DNA of 64,000 nt from Cardiobacterium hominis (GCF_900637305.1 NZ_LR134365.1:2410501-2474500); one strand, 5' to 3'. Numbered from the stretch's first letter, positions 1-9,220 are shown. Notes: a model not told the origin generated them from the sequence alone. A program made the numbers and translations.

Positions 1-1718
1 TGGCGCAGCTCGGCGGCAGCAGCGGTGGCGAGTGCGACTTCGGAGCCGGTGGCGACGAGGACGAGGTCGGGTTTTTCGGCCGCTTCGAGGATGTAGCCGC
101 CTTTGGCGATGGTTTTGCGCGTCGCCTCACTGCGTTTTTGTTCGGGCAGGTTTTGTCGGCTGAGCGCAAGGACGGTCGGCGTGGTTTGGTTGAGCGCGCT
201 GCGCCAGGCGACAAGGGTTTCTTGTTGGTCGCAGGGGCGCCAGACGTGCAGGTTGGGGATGAGGCGCAGCGAGGCGATTTGTTCGATCGGCTGGTGGGTG
301 GAGCCGTCTTCGCCGAGGCCGATGGAGTCGTGGGTGAGGACGTAGGTGACCGGCAGTTTCATCAGCGCCGAGAGGCGGATGCCGTTTCGCATGTAGTCGG
401 AGAAGACGAGGAAGGTGCCGCCGTAGGCGCGCAGCCCGCCGTAGAGGGCGAGGCCGTTCATGATGGTCGCCATCGCGAATTCGCGCACGCCGTAGTGGAG
501 GTAGTTGCCGGAGAAGTCGCCGGGCAGGATGGATTTGGAGGCGGCTTTGCTCCAGGTGAGGTTGGAGCCGGTGAGGTCGGCCGAGCCGCCGATGAGTTCG
601 GGCATAAGCGGCGCGAGCAGGTTGATGGCGTTTTCGGAGGCTTTGCGGGTGGCGATGGCGCCACCGGCTTCGTTGTATTGGGCAAGGGTGCTTTCGATGA
701 TGCGGTCAAGGCCGTCGGGCAGTTTGCCGCTCATCACGCGCGCGTATTCTTGCGCTTCCATCGGGTATTTGTCTTGGTATTCCTGCCAGATGCGCTCCCA
801 TTCGTCTTGCAGTTTGGCGCCTTTTTCGCGCAGGCTGGCGATTTGGTAGGCATCAGGAGGCAGTTCGAAGTCGCCTGCGGGCAGGCCGAGCGCCTGTTTG
901 GTCAGTGCGATTTCTTCTTTGCCGAGCGGCGCGCCGTGGGTTTTTTCGGTGCCTTGCAGGTTGGGTGAGCCGTAGCCGATTTTGGTGCGGCAGATGATGA
1001 GCGTGGGTTTGCCGGTTTCGGCTTTGGCGGCGGTAATGGCGGCGTCAAGCGCGGCGTGGTCATGGCCGTCCACGTCGCGGATGACTTGCCAGCCGTAGGC
1101 TTCGTAACGCAGCGCGGTGTCTTCGCCAAACCACGGCGCGATTTCGCCGTCAATGGAGATGCCGTTGCTGTCGTAGAGGCAGATGAGTTTGCCAAGGCCG
1201 AGGGTGCCTGCGAGCGAGCAGGCTTCTGAGGAGACGCCTTCCATCAGGCAGCCGTCACCGGCGAAGACGTAGGTGTAGTGGTCAACGAGCGGCAAGCGTT
1301 CGCGGTTGTAGCGCGCCGCCATGTGGCGTTCGGCGATGGCGAAGCCGACGGCGGTGGCGATGCCCTGGCCGAGCGGCCCGGTGGTGAGTTCGACGCCGGG
1401 GGTGTCGTGGTATTCGGGGTGGCCGGGGGTTTTGCTGTGCAGCTGGCGGAAGTTTTTCAGGTCATCCAGCGAGAGGTCGTAGCCGGTGAGGTGCAGGGCG
1501 GCGTATTGCAGCATGGAGGCGTGGCCGTTGGAGAGAACGAAGCGGTCACGGTTGTGCCATTGGGTGTCGGCCGGGTTGACGCGCAGGTGTTTGAGCCAGA
1601 GGACGGCGGCCATGTCGGCCATGCCCATCGGCGCGCCGGGATGGCCGGAGTTAGCTTTCTGGACGGCATCCATGCTGAGGATGCGGATGGATGCGGCAAA
1701 GGTCTGTAAGGGGTTCAT
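1..1718 (-). CDS. tkt: Transketolase, partial (3' end beyond window)
   Basis: Transfers two-carbon ketol units between sugar phosphates in the cytosolic non-oxidative pentose phosphate pathway, using thiamine diphosphate and a divalent metal. The start is the ATG at 1716-1718 and about 572 codons are visible; transketolases run to about 660 residues, so roughly 90 C-terminal residues lie left of the window. Visible are the N-terminal [13 protein letters not shown] segment, the TPP-binding GDGCLMEG motif and the pyrimidine-domain GEDGSTHQP motif. It lies 34 bp downstream of prc on the same strand, so the two may be co-transcribed. Confidence 0.96.
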   Translation of the reverse strand, partial: MNPLQTFAASIRILSMDAVQKANSGHPGAPMGMADMAAVLWLKHLRVNPADTQWHNRDRFVLSNGHASMLQYAALHLTGYDLSLDDLKNFRQLHSKTPGHPEYHDTPGVELTTGPLGQGIATAVGFAIAERHMAARYNRERLPLVDHYTYVFAGDGCLMEGVSSEACSLAGTLGLGKLICLYDSNGISIDGEIAPWFGEDTALRYEAYGWQVIRDVDGHDHAALDAAITAAKAETGKPTLIICRTKIGYGSPNLQGTEKTHGAPLGKEEIALTKQALGLPAGDFELPPDAYQIASLREKGAKLQDEWERIWQEYQDKYPMEAQEYARVMSGKLPDGLDRIIESTLAQYNEAGGAIATRKASENAINLLAPLMPELIGGSADLTGSNLTWSKAASKSILPGDFSGNYLHYGVREFAMATIMNGLALYGGLRAYGGTFLVFSDYMRNGIRLSALMKLPVTYVLTHDSIGLGEDGSTHQPIEQIASLRLIPNLHVWRPCDQQETLVAWRSALNQTTPTVLALSRQNLPEQKRSEATRKTIAKGGYILEAAEKPDLVLVATGSEVALATAAAAELR

Positions 1719-1752
1719 GTTCGCTCCGGTTCTGGATGTGGATTCAGGCGGC

Positions 1753-3879
1753 TTAGGCACTCACCGCAGGCGGCGCCAGCAGTTCGAGGTAGTCGTAGAA
1801 GATGTTGAGGGTCTCAAACAGGGCGACGTCGGGGACGAAGTTTTCTTTGTCGTCTTCGTCTTCAACGGCGGCGTTGCGTTCGGCGATTTCTTCCTGTTTT
1901 TTCTTGTCGGCGTTCAGGAGCGGCAGTTCGCGGCGCTGCGCGGCTTCGTACTCGTCCTGGTATTTTTTCCAGTTTTCGTGTTCGCGTTTGCGCTCGGCGA
2001 GGTTAAGCGGCCAGGTTTTTTGCCGGTTTTTTTCGAGGATTTTGTCGATGTATTCTTGGTAGCGGCGCAGCGGCGCTTTGCCCAGCATGCGGGTTTCGTG
2101 CAGTTGGCGCAGGGTGTTGATGGTGCTGTCGGCAATTTTGCCCGCCGGGGTGATTTTCGCCGCTTTGATTTCTTTCCACGGCAGGGCGTAGTCTTCGGCC
2201 TGTTCGCCGACTTCTTCCGGCGGGAAGATGCTCGGCAGGCTGACGTCCGGGGTAACGCCGCGGAATTGGGTGCTGCTGCCGTTGACGCGGTGGAACATCG
2301 CCATGGTGAATTTCATCGAACCAAGGCTGGGGGTGTTGCTGGTGACGAATTCGTTGAGGTTGACCATGGTCTGCACGGTGCCTTTGCCGAAGCTGTTGCT
2401 GCCGATGATGAGGCCGCGACCGTAGTCTTGGATGGCGGCGGCGAAGATTTCGGAGGCCGAAGCTGCGTAGCGGTCGATGAGGACGGCAAGCGGGCCATCG
2501 TAAGCGGCACCTGCGTCGTCATCGGTTTCGTTGCGCACGCCGCCCTGGGCGTCGGAGACGAGGACGACTGGACCTTTGTTGATAAAGAGTCCGACGGTTT
2601 TCACGGCTTCGTAGAGTGAGCCGCCGCCATTGCTGCGCAGGTCTATGACGACGCCATCGACTTTCGCGGTTTTGAATTCTTGCAGGAGTTTTTCGACGTC
2701 GCGCGAGGTGCTGCGGTAGTCGTTTTTTTCTTGTTGCGCGCCTTCAAAGTCCATGTAGAACGAGGGCAGTTTGATGACGCCGATGCGACGGGTGACGCCG
2801 TCTTCGGTGACTTCTTCGATGGTCGATTGGGCGGCCTGCTCTTCGAGTTTGACTTCGTCGCGCTCCAGTTTGATTTCATACACGCCTTTGGCGCTGTTGG
2901 CGGGGTCAATCATCAGGCGCACCAGCGTGCCTTTTTTGCCGCGGATGAGGTCAACCACTTTGTCCAGCCGCCAGCCGGTAACGTCCACAAACTCGCCGTC
3001 GTTGCCCTGGGCAATGGCGATGATTTTGTCTTTGACGTTCAGCTTGCCGCTTTTGTAGGCGGGGCCACCGGGGACGAGTTCGCGGATGCTGACTTGTTCG
3101 TCTTCGAGCGAGAGGATGGCGCCGATGCCTTCCAGCGAAAGACGCATGTTGATGTTGAAATCTTCGTTGCTGCGCGGCGAGAGGTAGTTGCTGTGCGGGT
3201 CAAAGCGGCTGCTGAGGACGTTCATATAGATGTCGAAGACGTCGTTCATGCTGATTTGGTTCAGACGGCGCAGCGCCCCGGTGTAGCGGCTGCGCAGCAG
3301 TTTCAGCGCTTTTTCTTCGCTCTTGCCGGAGACGCGCAGGCGGATGAGCTGGTCTTCGATGCGCTTGTCCTGCTCGGCTTCTGCCGCTTCGATAGTCGCA
3401 GGCCAAGGCTGGTTTTTTTCCGCCTTGAAGTCGGGGTAGGTGACGGTTTCTTTGCCGTTTAGGTCAAACGGGCGGGAAAGGCGTTCCAGCGACCAGCGGT
3501 TGAGCGCGTTCGCCCGCTCGCTGTAACGCTGGTAGATGGCGAGAATGCCGCTCAGGTCGCCTTTGTTGGCTTGCATCAGGGTGTCGCTGTAGCGCTTGAA
3601 TTCGTCAATGTCGCTTTGCAGGAAGTAGATGTGCGACGGGTCCAGCGCTTGCAGGTAGTCCTGATGCACGTCGGCAGCGACGGCGGAGAGTTTCTGTTTG
3701 CGGTAGTGGTGGTTGACCAAAAGATTGGCGCCCAGTCGCAGCGCCTTTTTGTGTTCGTTGTTGATGATGAGCGGTTCCGGCGCGTAATCGGGCACTTTTT
3801 CCGCGGTTTGTCCGGCATTGCCCTGCACGCAGGCAGCAAGGAGGATGGCAAAGAAAAAAACGGGGAGTCTTTTCATCAT
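1753..3879 (-). CDS. prc: Carboxy-terminal (tail-specific) processing protease Prc/Tsp
   Basis: Periplasmic serine protease that cleaves proteins at nonpolar C-termini and trims envelope proteins such as PBP3 and peptidoglycan hydrolases. It has 708 residues (E. coli Prc 682). The first 17 residues form a signal sequence ending LLAAC, a lipobox, so this copy is probably a lipoprotein, unlike the E. coli enzyme. A PDZ domain lies around 245-330. The protease domain carries the likely catalytic set S474, D485 and K499 (ASASEIFA, then FGKGTVQ). A charged C-terminal region follows. The catalytic assignment rests on spacing identical to that of E. coli. Confidence 0.95.
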   Translation of the reverse strand: MMKRLPVFFFAILLAACVQGNAGQTAEKVPDYAPEPLIINNEHKKALRLGANLLVNHHYRKQKLSAVAADVHQDYLQALDPSHIYFLQSDIDEFKRYSDTLMQANKGDLSGILAIYQRYSERANALNRWSLERLSRPFDLNGKETVTYPDFKAEKNQPWPATIEAAEAEQDKRIEDQLIRLRVSGKSEEKALKLLRSRYTGALRRLNQISMNDVFDIYMNVLSSRFDPHSNYLSPRSNEDFNINMRLSLEGIGAILSLEDEQVSIRELVPGGPAYKSGKLNVKDKIIAIAQGNDGEFVDVTGWRLDKVVDLIRGKKGTLVRLMIDPANSAKGVYEIKLERDEVKLEEQAAQSTIEEVTEDGVTRRIGVIKLPSFYMDFEGAQQEKNDYRSTSRDVEKLLQEFKTAKVDGVVIDLRSNGGGSLYEAVKTVGLFINKGPVVLVSDAQGGVRNETDDDAGAAYDGPLAVLIDRYAASASEIFAAAIQDYGRGLIIGSNSFGKGTVQTMVNLNEFVTSNTPSLGSMKFTMAMFHRVNGSSTQFRGVTPDVSLPSIFPPEEVGEQAEDYALPWKEIKAAKITPAGKIADSTINTLRQLHETRMLGKAPLRRYQEYIDKILEKNRQKTWPLNLAERKREHENWKKYQDEYEAAQRRELPLLNADKKKQEEIAERNAAVEDEDDKENFVPDVALFETLNIFYDYLELLAPPAVSA

Positions 3880-3916
3880 AAGAGGTTTCGAAGTTGGAGG
3901 TGGCTGAAAAACCGCG

Positions 3917-4624
3917 TCAGTTTAGCATGGAATCCACCCAGCGCGGCACCTCGACCGTCGCCTTGCCGCTGTAAACGTGGTGGAATTGTGCCGCGCCCTG
4001 ACTGGGCTCTAGGTTGATTTCGCTGATTTCCGCGCCATAGTGCCGGGCAAGTGCGGCAAAGCCCGCCGCCGGATAGACGTGACCCGAGGTGCCGATGGCG
4101 GCGAAATGGGTGCATTCAGCGAGACGCGCCTCAATGGTTTCCATGTAATACGGCATTTCGCCAAACCAGACGATATCCGGTCGCATCCCGCCCGCGCGCT
4201 TGCAGGTCGGGCAGGCCGTTTCCCGCGAACAATCGTCGTGCCAGTTATCGGCGACGCTGTCGCAATACAGGCAGCGCAAGGCGAGCAAGCTGCCGTGCAT
4301 ATGCAGCACTTCTGGCGAGCCGGCGCGCTCGTGCAGGTCGTCCACGTTTTGCGTGACCAGTGTTACCTGTCCCGGCAGCGCCCGTTGCAGTTTGGCGATG
4401 GCCATATGCGCGGCGTTGGGCTGTACGTCGGCATCGTGCAGGCGGGCGCGGCGGGCGTTATAGAAGTCATGAACCAGCTTGGGATTGCGCGCGAAGCCTT
4501 CCGGTGTGGCGACATCTTCCACGCGGTGATTCTCCCACAGGCCGTCGCTGGCGCGGAAAGTGGCAATGCCGGACTCGGCGGAAATACCGGCGCCGGTCAA
4601 AATCACAATGCGTTTAGCGGGCAT
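3917..4624 (-). CDS. cobB: NAD-dependent protein deacylase, sirtuin (CobB type)
   Basis: Removes acyl groups from lysine using NAD+ in the cytosol. The start is the ATG at 4622-4624, with GGAG upstream and an 11-bp overlap with the DUF423 gene; a longer ORF start at 4669 lacks support. It has 235 residues. Visible are the NAD-binding GAGISAESGIATFR at 11-24, TQNVD at 91-95, catalytic H110, and zinc cysteines C118/C121 and C138/C141. Y55 and R58 match the YxxR pair that gives class III sirtuins (CobB, SIRT5) desuccinylase activity. That activity is inferred from the motif. Confidence 0.93.
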   Translation of the reverse strand: MPAKRIVILTGAGISAESGIATFRASDGLWENHRVEDVATPEGFARNPKLVHDFYNARRARLHDADVQPNAAHMAIAKLQRALPGQVTLVTQNVDDLHERAGSPEVLHMHGSLLALRCLYCDSVADNWHDDCSRETACPTCKRAGGMRPDIVWFGEMPYYMETIEARLAECTHFAAIGTSGHVYPAAGFAALARHYGAEISEINLEPSQGAAQFHHVYSGKATVEVPRWVDSMLN

Positions 4625-5099
4625 GACTATCTCCAAAACAGGCGGCAAAGAACAACATCGCCCAACCAAGCAGGAAGGCGATACCGCCTACCGGCACGAT
4701 GGGGCGCACATCCAGCGTCGGCACAAACGCCATCGCATACAGACTGCCGCAGAAAGCAAACAACCCCAGCAACCACAAAAAACCGGCACTGCGGCAAAGC
4801 AGCGGCGAGAGACGTTGCGGCAAGGCAATCAGCACAAGCAGCGCCAGCGTATGCACAATCTGATAACGGTGCGCCTTGTCAAAATACTCGGCGTGCAGTC
4901 CCTCGCTAAACAGGCCGTGTCCGGCCATCGCCCCCAGCGCGACCCACCAAAAACCGCTCAAGGCGGCAAACAACAAAAACACCCGCTTCTCCACATCCCA
5001 ATTGCGCCGTGCGCGGGGCGGCGGGGCGGGCTTTTTCCCCTGCGGTTTTACTGGCGGCTGCGTTTGCGCCACCTGCGGCGCCGGTTCCTGATTCGACAT
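4614..5099 (-). CDS. DUF423 family small membrane protein with N-terminal extension
   Basis: Member of the DUF423 (YgdD/YwdK) family, inner-membrane proteins of unknown function. The start is the ATG at 5097-5099, preceded by AAGGAGAA; the longer ORF from 5171 is rejected. It has 161 residues. The first 38 or so are Pro/Gln/Lys-rich and probably cytosolic, and are absent from E. coli YgdD. About four hydrophobic segments follow, with the family signature FAALSGFWWVALGAMAGHG and a conserved YQIVHTLALL. It overlaps the sirtuin gene, suggesting translational coupling. No function can be assigned. Confidence 0.85.
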   Translation of the reverse strand: MSNQEPAPQVAQTQPPVKPQGKKPAPPPRARRNWDVEKRVFLLFAALSGFWWVALGAMAGHGLFSEGLHAEYFDKAHRYQIVHTLALLVLIALPQRLSPLLCRSAGFLWLLGLFAFCGSLYAMAFVPTLDVRPIVPVGGIAFLLGWAMLFFAACFGDSHAR

Positions 5100-5130
5100 G
5101 CTTTCTCCTTTTGCGCGGCGCGACGCGCGC

Positions 5131-5160
5131 ACCAAAAAATGACCAATCGCTGCTATAATC
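5131..5160 (+). promoter_or_regulatory. Probable ftsY promoter (extended -10)
   Basis: A perfect TATAAT at 5154-5159 is preceded by TGC, an extended -10 element. The -35 region is A-rich with no good match to TTGACA. It lies about 104 bp upstream of the ftsY ATG, in the gap between divergent genes. Confidence 0.6.
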
Positions 5161-5262
5161 CCGCGGCTCAAAACCGCCGCCCGCGCATGTTACCACCACC
5201 AGCGCCAAACGCGGCGCGCCCCCACAACATTCCCGCCCCTCAATCCCGGAACACCCCGCATC

Positions 5263-6549
5263 ATGGCATTCAACTGGCTCAAAAAACACTTTGGCAAACC
5301 CGGCGCCACCGCTCCTGAAACCGCTGCCCCTGAAGAAAACATTACACCGCCCGAAGAAGCGGCAGTTGTCGCAGAACAGCCCGTTCCCGCCCCCCCCGCA
5401 GCAGCGGTAGAACCCGCGGCGTCCGAACCCGTCATTGCAGAAACCCTGAGCGAAGCAGCCATCGCGCCCGTTGCCGCAGAACAGTCCGCTCCCGAAACAT
5501 CCGCGGCAGCGGCAGAACCCGCGGCGTCCGAGCCCGTCATAGCAGAAACCCTGAGCGAAGAAGCCATCGCGCCCGTTGCCGCAGAAACCACGGAAACAGA
5601 ACCCGCCCTCGCCCAACCGCAAACCAAACCGAAAAACGAAAGCGGCGGCTACTTTGCCCGCATCCGTCAAGGCCTGGCAAAAACCCGGCGCGGCTTCGCC
5701 GACCTCTTTCTCGGCAAAAAAACACTCGACCAGGATCTCATCGATGACCTCGAAACCCAGCTACTCACCGCCGACGTCGGCATCGAAGTCACGCGCAACA
5801 TCATCGACAGCGTGACCGCACAAATCGACCGCAAAGAACTCAAAGACGTTGAAGCGGTGAAAGCCGCGGTGCGCGACCACATGCAACAACTGCTCGCCCC
5901 CTATGCCCAGCCGCTTGACACCAGCCGCACCAAACCGTTCGTCATCCTCATGACCGGCATCAACGGCGCAGGCAAAACCACCACCATCGGCAAACTGGCA
6001 CGCTACTTCCAGCAAGAAGGCAAAAAAGTCATGCTCGCCGCGGGCGACACCTTCCGCGCCGCCGCCGTCGAACAACTGCAAACCTGGGGCGCGCGCCACA
6101 ACGTCCCGGTCATCGCCCAAGGCACCGGCGCCGACGCCGCCTCCGTCGCCTACGACGCGCTGCAATCCGCCACCGCACGCGGCATAGACGTCCTCATCAT
6201 CGACACCGCCGGCCGCCTGCACACCCAGGATCACCTGATGGAAGAACTGAAAAAAATCAAGCGCGTCATCGCCAAACTCGACCCCGCCGCGCCGCACGAA
6301 ACCATGCTCATCATCGACGCCGGCAACGGCCAGAACGCCCTGCGCCAGGCCGAACAATTCCACAAGGCGATGCAGCTTGACAGCATCACCGTCACCAAAC
6401 TGGACGGCACCGCCAAAGGCGGCATCCTCTTTGCCATCAGTGAAAAACTGGGCATCCCCATCCGCTACATCGGCGTGGGCGAGCAGCCGGAAGACTTACG
6501 GCCCTTTAATGCACAAGAATTTGTCCAGGCGCTACTATATGCGGAATAA
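5263..6549 (+). CDS. ftsY: Signal recognition particle receptor FtsY
   Basis: GTPase receptor that docks SRP-ribosome complexes at the SecYEG translocon on the inner membrane. It has 428 residues. The N-terminal A domain (to about 125) is Ala/Glu/Pro-rich and holds a duplicated block (residues 47-73 and 82-108). The NG domain follows, with G1 GINGAGKTT at 232-240, DTFRAAAVEQL from about 262, DTAGR at 314-318 and TKLDGTAKGG from 378. A run of eight C occurs at 5390-5397 in the A domain. rpoH follows after 49 bp; the ftsE and ftsX genes that separate these two in E. coli are absent. Confidence 0.97.
   Translation: MAFNWLKKHFGKPGATAPETAAPEENITPPEEAAVVAEQPVPAPPAAAVEPAASEPVIAETLSEAAIAPVAAEQSAPETSAAAAEPAASEPVIAETLSEEAIAPVAAETTETEPALAQPQTKPKNESGGYFARIRQGLAKTRRGFADLFLGKKTLDQDLIDDLETQLLTADVGIEVTRNIIDSVTAQIDRKELKDVEAVKAAVRDHMQQLLAPYAQPLDTSRTKPFVILMTGINGAGKTTTIGKLARYFQQEGKKVMLAAGDTFRAAAVEQLQTWGARHNVPVIAQGTGADAASVAYDALQSATARGIDVLIIDTAGRLHTQDHLMEELKKIKRVIAKLDPAAPHETMLIIDAGNGQNALRQAEQFHKAMQLDSITVTKLDGTAKGGILFAISEKLGIPIRYIGVGEQPEDLRPFNAQEFVQALLYAE
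5401..5586 (+). repeat. Imperfect direct repeat in the ftsY acidic domain
   Basis: Two 81-bp copies at 5401-5481 and 5506-5586, 105 bp apart (35 codons), differ at only a few bases and preserve the reading frame. Each encodes a block containing EPAASEPVIAETLSE. The high DNA identity indicates recent in-frame duplication. Confidence 0.9.
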
Positions 6550-6598
6550 AATATAAAGCCGCCAATAAACAGAAATTCAAAACACAAACGGAGATCGA

Positions 6599-7462
6599 AT
6601 GACAACTAACGCACTGATTGCGACGCATAAAAACTGGCTTACCCCCAGTACCGACATTGACCAATACATCGCCAAAATACGACAAATCCCGGCGCTGGAC
6701 GCGGAAGAAGAGCGCAAACTCGCCATCGCCCTGCAAGAAACCAACGACATCAACGCCGCGCAAACCCTCATCGTGCACCACCTCAAATTCGTCGTGCACA
6801 TCGCGCGCGGCTTCACCGGCTACGGCCTGCCGCTCGGCGACCTCATCCAGGAAGGCAACGTCGGCCTGATGAAAGCCGTCAAACGCTTCGAGCCGCAGCG
6901 CGGTGTGCGCCTCGTCTCCTTCGCCGTCCACTGGATCAAAAGCGAAATCCACGAATACATCATCCGCAACTGGCGCATGGTCAAAATCGCCACCACCAAG
7001 GCGCAGCGCAAACTCTTCTTCAACCTGCGCAGCATGAAAAAAAGCCTCAACTGGCTGAACGAAGCCGAGGCCAAAGCCATTGCCGACGAACTCAACGTCA
7101 GCACCAAAGACGTCTTTGAAATGGAAAGCCGCATCCACGGGCAGGACATCGCCTTCGAGCTGAATGACGACGACGAAGACAACGACCACTTCAGCCCCTC
7201 ACAATGGCTGGCAGATGACAGCATCGACCCGGCAGAGCACACCGAGCACGCCGAACACGAAAACCTGATGCAGCGCAAACTGGCGAAAGGCCTGCAGGCG
7301 CTTGACCCGCGCAGCCGCGCCATCGTCCAGGCACGCTGGCTGAACGAAGACAGCAAAGCGACCCTGCAAACACTGGCCAGCGAATACAACGTCTCGGCCG
7401 AGCGCATCCGCCAAATCGAACAACAGGCGATGCACCAGCTGCGTGCGCACATCGAAGCCTGA
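6599..7462 (+). CDS. rpoH: RNA polymerase heat-shock sigma factor RpoH (sigma-32)
   Basis: Directs RNA polymerase to heat-shock promoters. It has 287 residues (E. coli 284). Sigma-70 region 2 is visible (DLIQEGNVGLMKAVKRF, then SFAVHWIKSEIHEYI), and the RpoH box QRKLFFNLR identifies the sigma-32 subgroup. Region 4 ends with YNVSAERIRQIEQQA. CGGAG lies 6-10 bases before the ATG. It follows ftsY closely and is ended by a strong hairpin at 7480-7508. Control by mRNA structure is known for the family but was not tested here. Confidence 0.97.
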   Translation: MTTNALIATHKNWLTPSTDIDQYIAKIRQIPALDAEEERKLAIALQETNDINAAQTLIVHHLKFVVHIARGFTGYGLPLGDLIQEGNVGLMKAVKRFEPQRGVRLVSFAVHWIKSEIHEYIIRNWRMVKIATTKAQRKLFFNLRSMKKSLNWLNEAEAKAIADELNVSTKDVFEMESRIHGQDIAFELNDDDEDNDHFSPSQWLADDSIDPAEHTEHAEHENLMQRKLAKGLQALDPRSRAIVQARWLNEDSKATLQTLASEYNVSAERIRQIEQQAMHQLRAHIEA

Positions 7463-7479
7463 GCGCTGCCACAAACCCC

Positions 7480-7508
7480 AAAAAACCGGATGCCTCATCC
7501 GGTTTTTT
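7480..7508 (+). terminator. Intrinsic terminator of rpoH
   Basis: A perfect 13-bp inverted repeat (7480-7492 and 7496-7508, loop CCT) has the core ACCGGATG/CATCCGGT and ends in six T. Confidence 0.9.
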
Positions 7509-7542
7509 AACTGAAAAACAAAGAAAAAATCCCGGGCGCGGC

Positions 7543-7570
7543 TTGCGCCCTCCCGCAACCCCCTTATAAT
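7543..7570 (+). promoter_or_regulatory. fur promoter
   Basis: A -35-like TTGCGC at 7543-7548 is separated by 16 bp from a perfect TATAAT at 7565-7570. The predicted transcript start falls at about 7577, on top of an upstream ATG. This supports the downstream fur start at 7607. Confidence 0.7.
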
Positions 7571-7606
7571 ACCGCCATGCAAACAACAAATTCAGGAGAC
7601 CCCGTA

Positions 7607-8041
7607 ATGAGTGCCCAAATCAAAAAAGCCGGTTTGAAAGTCACCGGCCCGCGCATGAAAATCCTCGAAATCATGGAACGCGAAACCACCGACAACGACC
7701 GCCACCTGAGCGCGGAAGACGTTTACAAAATCCTGCTCAAAGCCGACGAAGACATCGGCCTTGCCACCGTGTACCGCGTGCTGACCCAGTTTGAACAGGC
7801 CGGTATCCTCAAACGCCACAACTTTGAAGGCAACCACAGCGTCTTTGAAATTGACAACGGCGACCACCACAACCACCTCATCTGCGTCAAAACCGGCAAA
7901 GTGGTGGAATTCTACGACCCGGCGATCGCCAAACGCCTGAAAGAAGTCGCACGCGAATACGGCTACGAATTGGAAGACCACAGCCTTGTCCTCTACGGCG
8001 TGTACGACGAAGCGCTCGCCAAATCGGTCGGCAAAGCCTAA
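7607..8041 (+). CDS. fur: Ferric uptake regulator Fur
   Basis: Iron-responsive transcriptional repressor. The start is the ATG at 7607 because AGGAGA lies at 7594-7599, whereas the alternative ATG at 7577 sits at the predicted transcript start. It has 144 residues: a winged-helix DNA-binding domain (1-83, with GLATVYRVLTQFEQAGI) and a dimerisation domain with the metal-binding HHNH at 87-90. The CxxC zinc motif of E. coli Fur is incomplete: C93 is present but position 96 is Thr, and there is no second C-terminal cysteine pair, as in Pseudomonas-type Fur. Confidence 0.96.
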   Translation: MSAQIKKAGLKVTGPRMKILEIMERETTDNDRHLSAEDVYKILLKADEDIGLATVYRVLTQFEQAGILKRHNFEGNHSVFEIDNGDHHNHLICVKTGKVVEFYDPAIAKRLKEVAREYGYELEDHSLVLYGVYDEALAKSVGKA

Positions 8042-8055
8042 TCCTTTCAGAACAT

Positions 8056-8088
8056 AAAAAAAACCGGATGCGTGAGCATCCGGTTTTT
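8056..8088. terminator. Bidirectional terminator between fur and aroB
   Basis: A 13-bp perfect stem (8059-8071 and 8076-8088, loop GTGA) is flanked by A and T runs on opposite sides, so it can end both convergent transcripts. Its core ACCGGATG is identical to that of the rpoH terminator. Confidence 0.88.
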
Positions 8089-8102
8089 GTTTTTCGTCAT
8101 TT

Positions 8103-9206
8103 TTATTCCCGACAGGCCGCAATGGCGGCGGCAATATCCACCTCGCTAATGTCGCGGTCGATACCGCTGTCGCAGAAGCGCTGCGGCAGGACGAGGCGCA
8201 GTTGTCCGCCGCGTGTTTTTTTGTCGAGCTGCATTTTGTCGCGGATGGCGTCGGTACTGATGTCTGCCGGCACGGTGGTCGGCAGGCCAAAGGCGGCAAA
8301 GAGGGCGGCGGCGCGGTCGGCGTCTGCCTCGCTGATGCGCCCCAGGCGGGCGGCAAGGCGGCAGGCGATGACGCTGCCCATCGCCACGCATTCGCCGTGT
8401 TTCCAGCGCTGGTAGGCGGTGAGCGCTTCGAGCGCGTGGCCGAAGGTGTGGCCGAAGTTGAGCAGCGCGCGCTGGCCGCTTTCGCGTTCGTCTGCGGCGA
8501 CGATGGCGGCTTTGGCCGCACAGCAGCGGGCAATCATGGTTTGCAATGTCGCCGGGTCGTGCGCGGCGATGGCGGCGCGGTTTTCTTCGAGCCAGGCGAA
8601 GAAGTCGGAGCTGTTGATGAGGCCGTATTTGATGACTTCCGCCATGCCCGCGGCGAATTCGCGCGGCGGCAGGGTAGCGAGGGTGGCGGTGTCGATGAGG
8701 ACGGCCTGCGGCTGGTGAAACGCGCCGATGAGGTTTTTGCCCTGCGGGTGGTTCACCCCGGTTTTGCCGCCGACGGAGGAATCGACTTGCGCCAGCAGGG
8801 TGGTCGGGATTTGCAGGCAGGCGATGCCGCGCTGGTAGCTGGCGGCGGCGAAGCCTGCGATGTCGCCGACGATGCCGCCGCCGAGAGCGATGACGAGGCT
8901 GTCGCGGTCGTAACGCGCGGCGACGAGTGCATCGAGGATGCTCGCCCAGGTGGCCAGCGTTTTGTGCGTCTCGCCATCGGGCAGGCGCACGGTGATGCGG
9001 GTTTTGTCGGCCAGCGCCGTTTCGAGCGGCGCGAGGTAGTGTGCGGCGACGGTGTCGTTCGTAACGATGCAGATTTGTCGCTGCGGCGCGCATTGCATGA
9101 TAAGCGCGGCGTCGGCGAGCAGGCCGTGACCGATGTGGATGGGGTAGTGGCGCGCCGGACCGGCGGCGAGGCTGACGTTGAGGGTATTGTGTTGTTTCAT
9201 GGTCAT
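8103..9206 (-). CDS. aroB: 3-dehydroquinate synthase
   Basis: Second step of the shikimate pathway: converts DAHP to 3-dehydroquinate with NAD+ and a divalent metal in the cytosol. It has 367 residues, typical for AroB. Visible are the NAD-binding GGGIVGDIAGFAAASYQRG, the KTGVNHPQGKN substrate segment, and the metal-binding NFGHTFGHALE and KHGECVAMG motifs. A second ATG six bases downstream is an equally possible start. The gene stands alone, convergent with fur; aroK is not adjacent. Confidence 0.96.
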   Translation of the reverse strand: MTMKQHNTLNVSLAAGPARHYPIHIGHGLLADAALIMQCAPQRQICIVTNDTVAAHYLAPLETALADKTRITVRLPDGETHKTLATWASILDALVAARYDRDSLVIALGGGIVGDIAGFAAASYQRGIACLQIPTTLLAQVDSSVGGKTGVNHPQGKNLIGAFHQPQAVLIDTATLATLPPREFAAGMAEVIKYGLINSSDFFAWLEENRAAIAAHDPATLQTMIARCCAAKAAIVAADERESGQRALLNFGHTFGHALEALTAYQRWKHGECVAMGSVIACRLAARLGRISEADADRAAALFAAFGLPTTVPADISTDAIRDKMQLDKKTRGGQLRLVLPQRFCDSGIDRDISEVDIAAAIAACRE

Positions 9207-9220
9207 TCAGCTTCTTTGTA

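Noticed and set aside
138-968. Long plus-strand ORF (276 codons) opposite transketolase
   Set aside because: It is an antisense shadow of tkt, with no family similarity and biased Gly/Ala/Val/Asp composition typical of GC-rich reverse frames.
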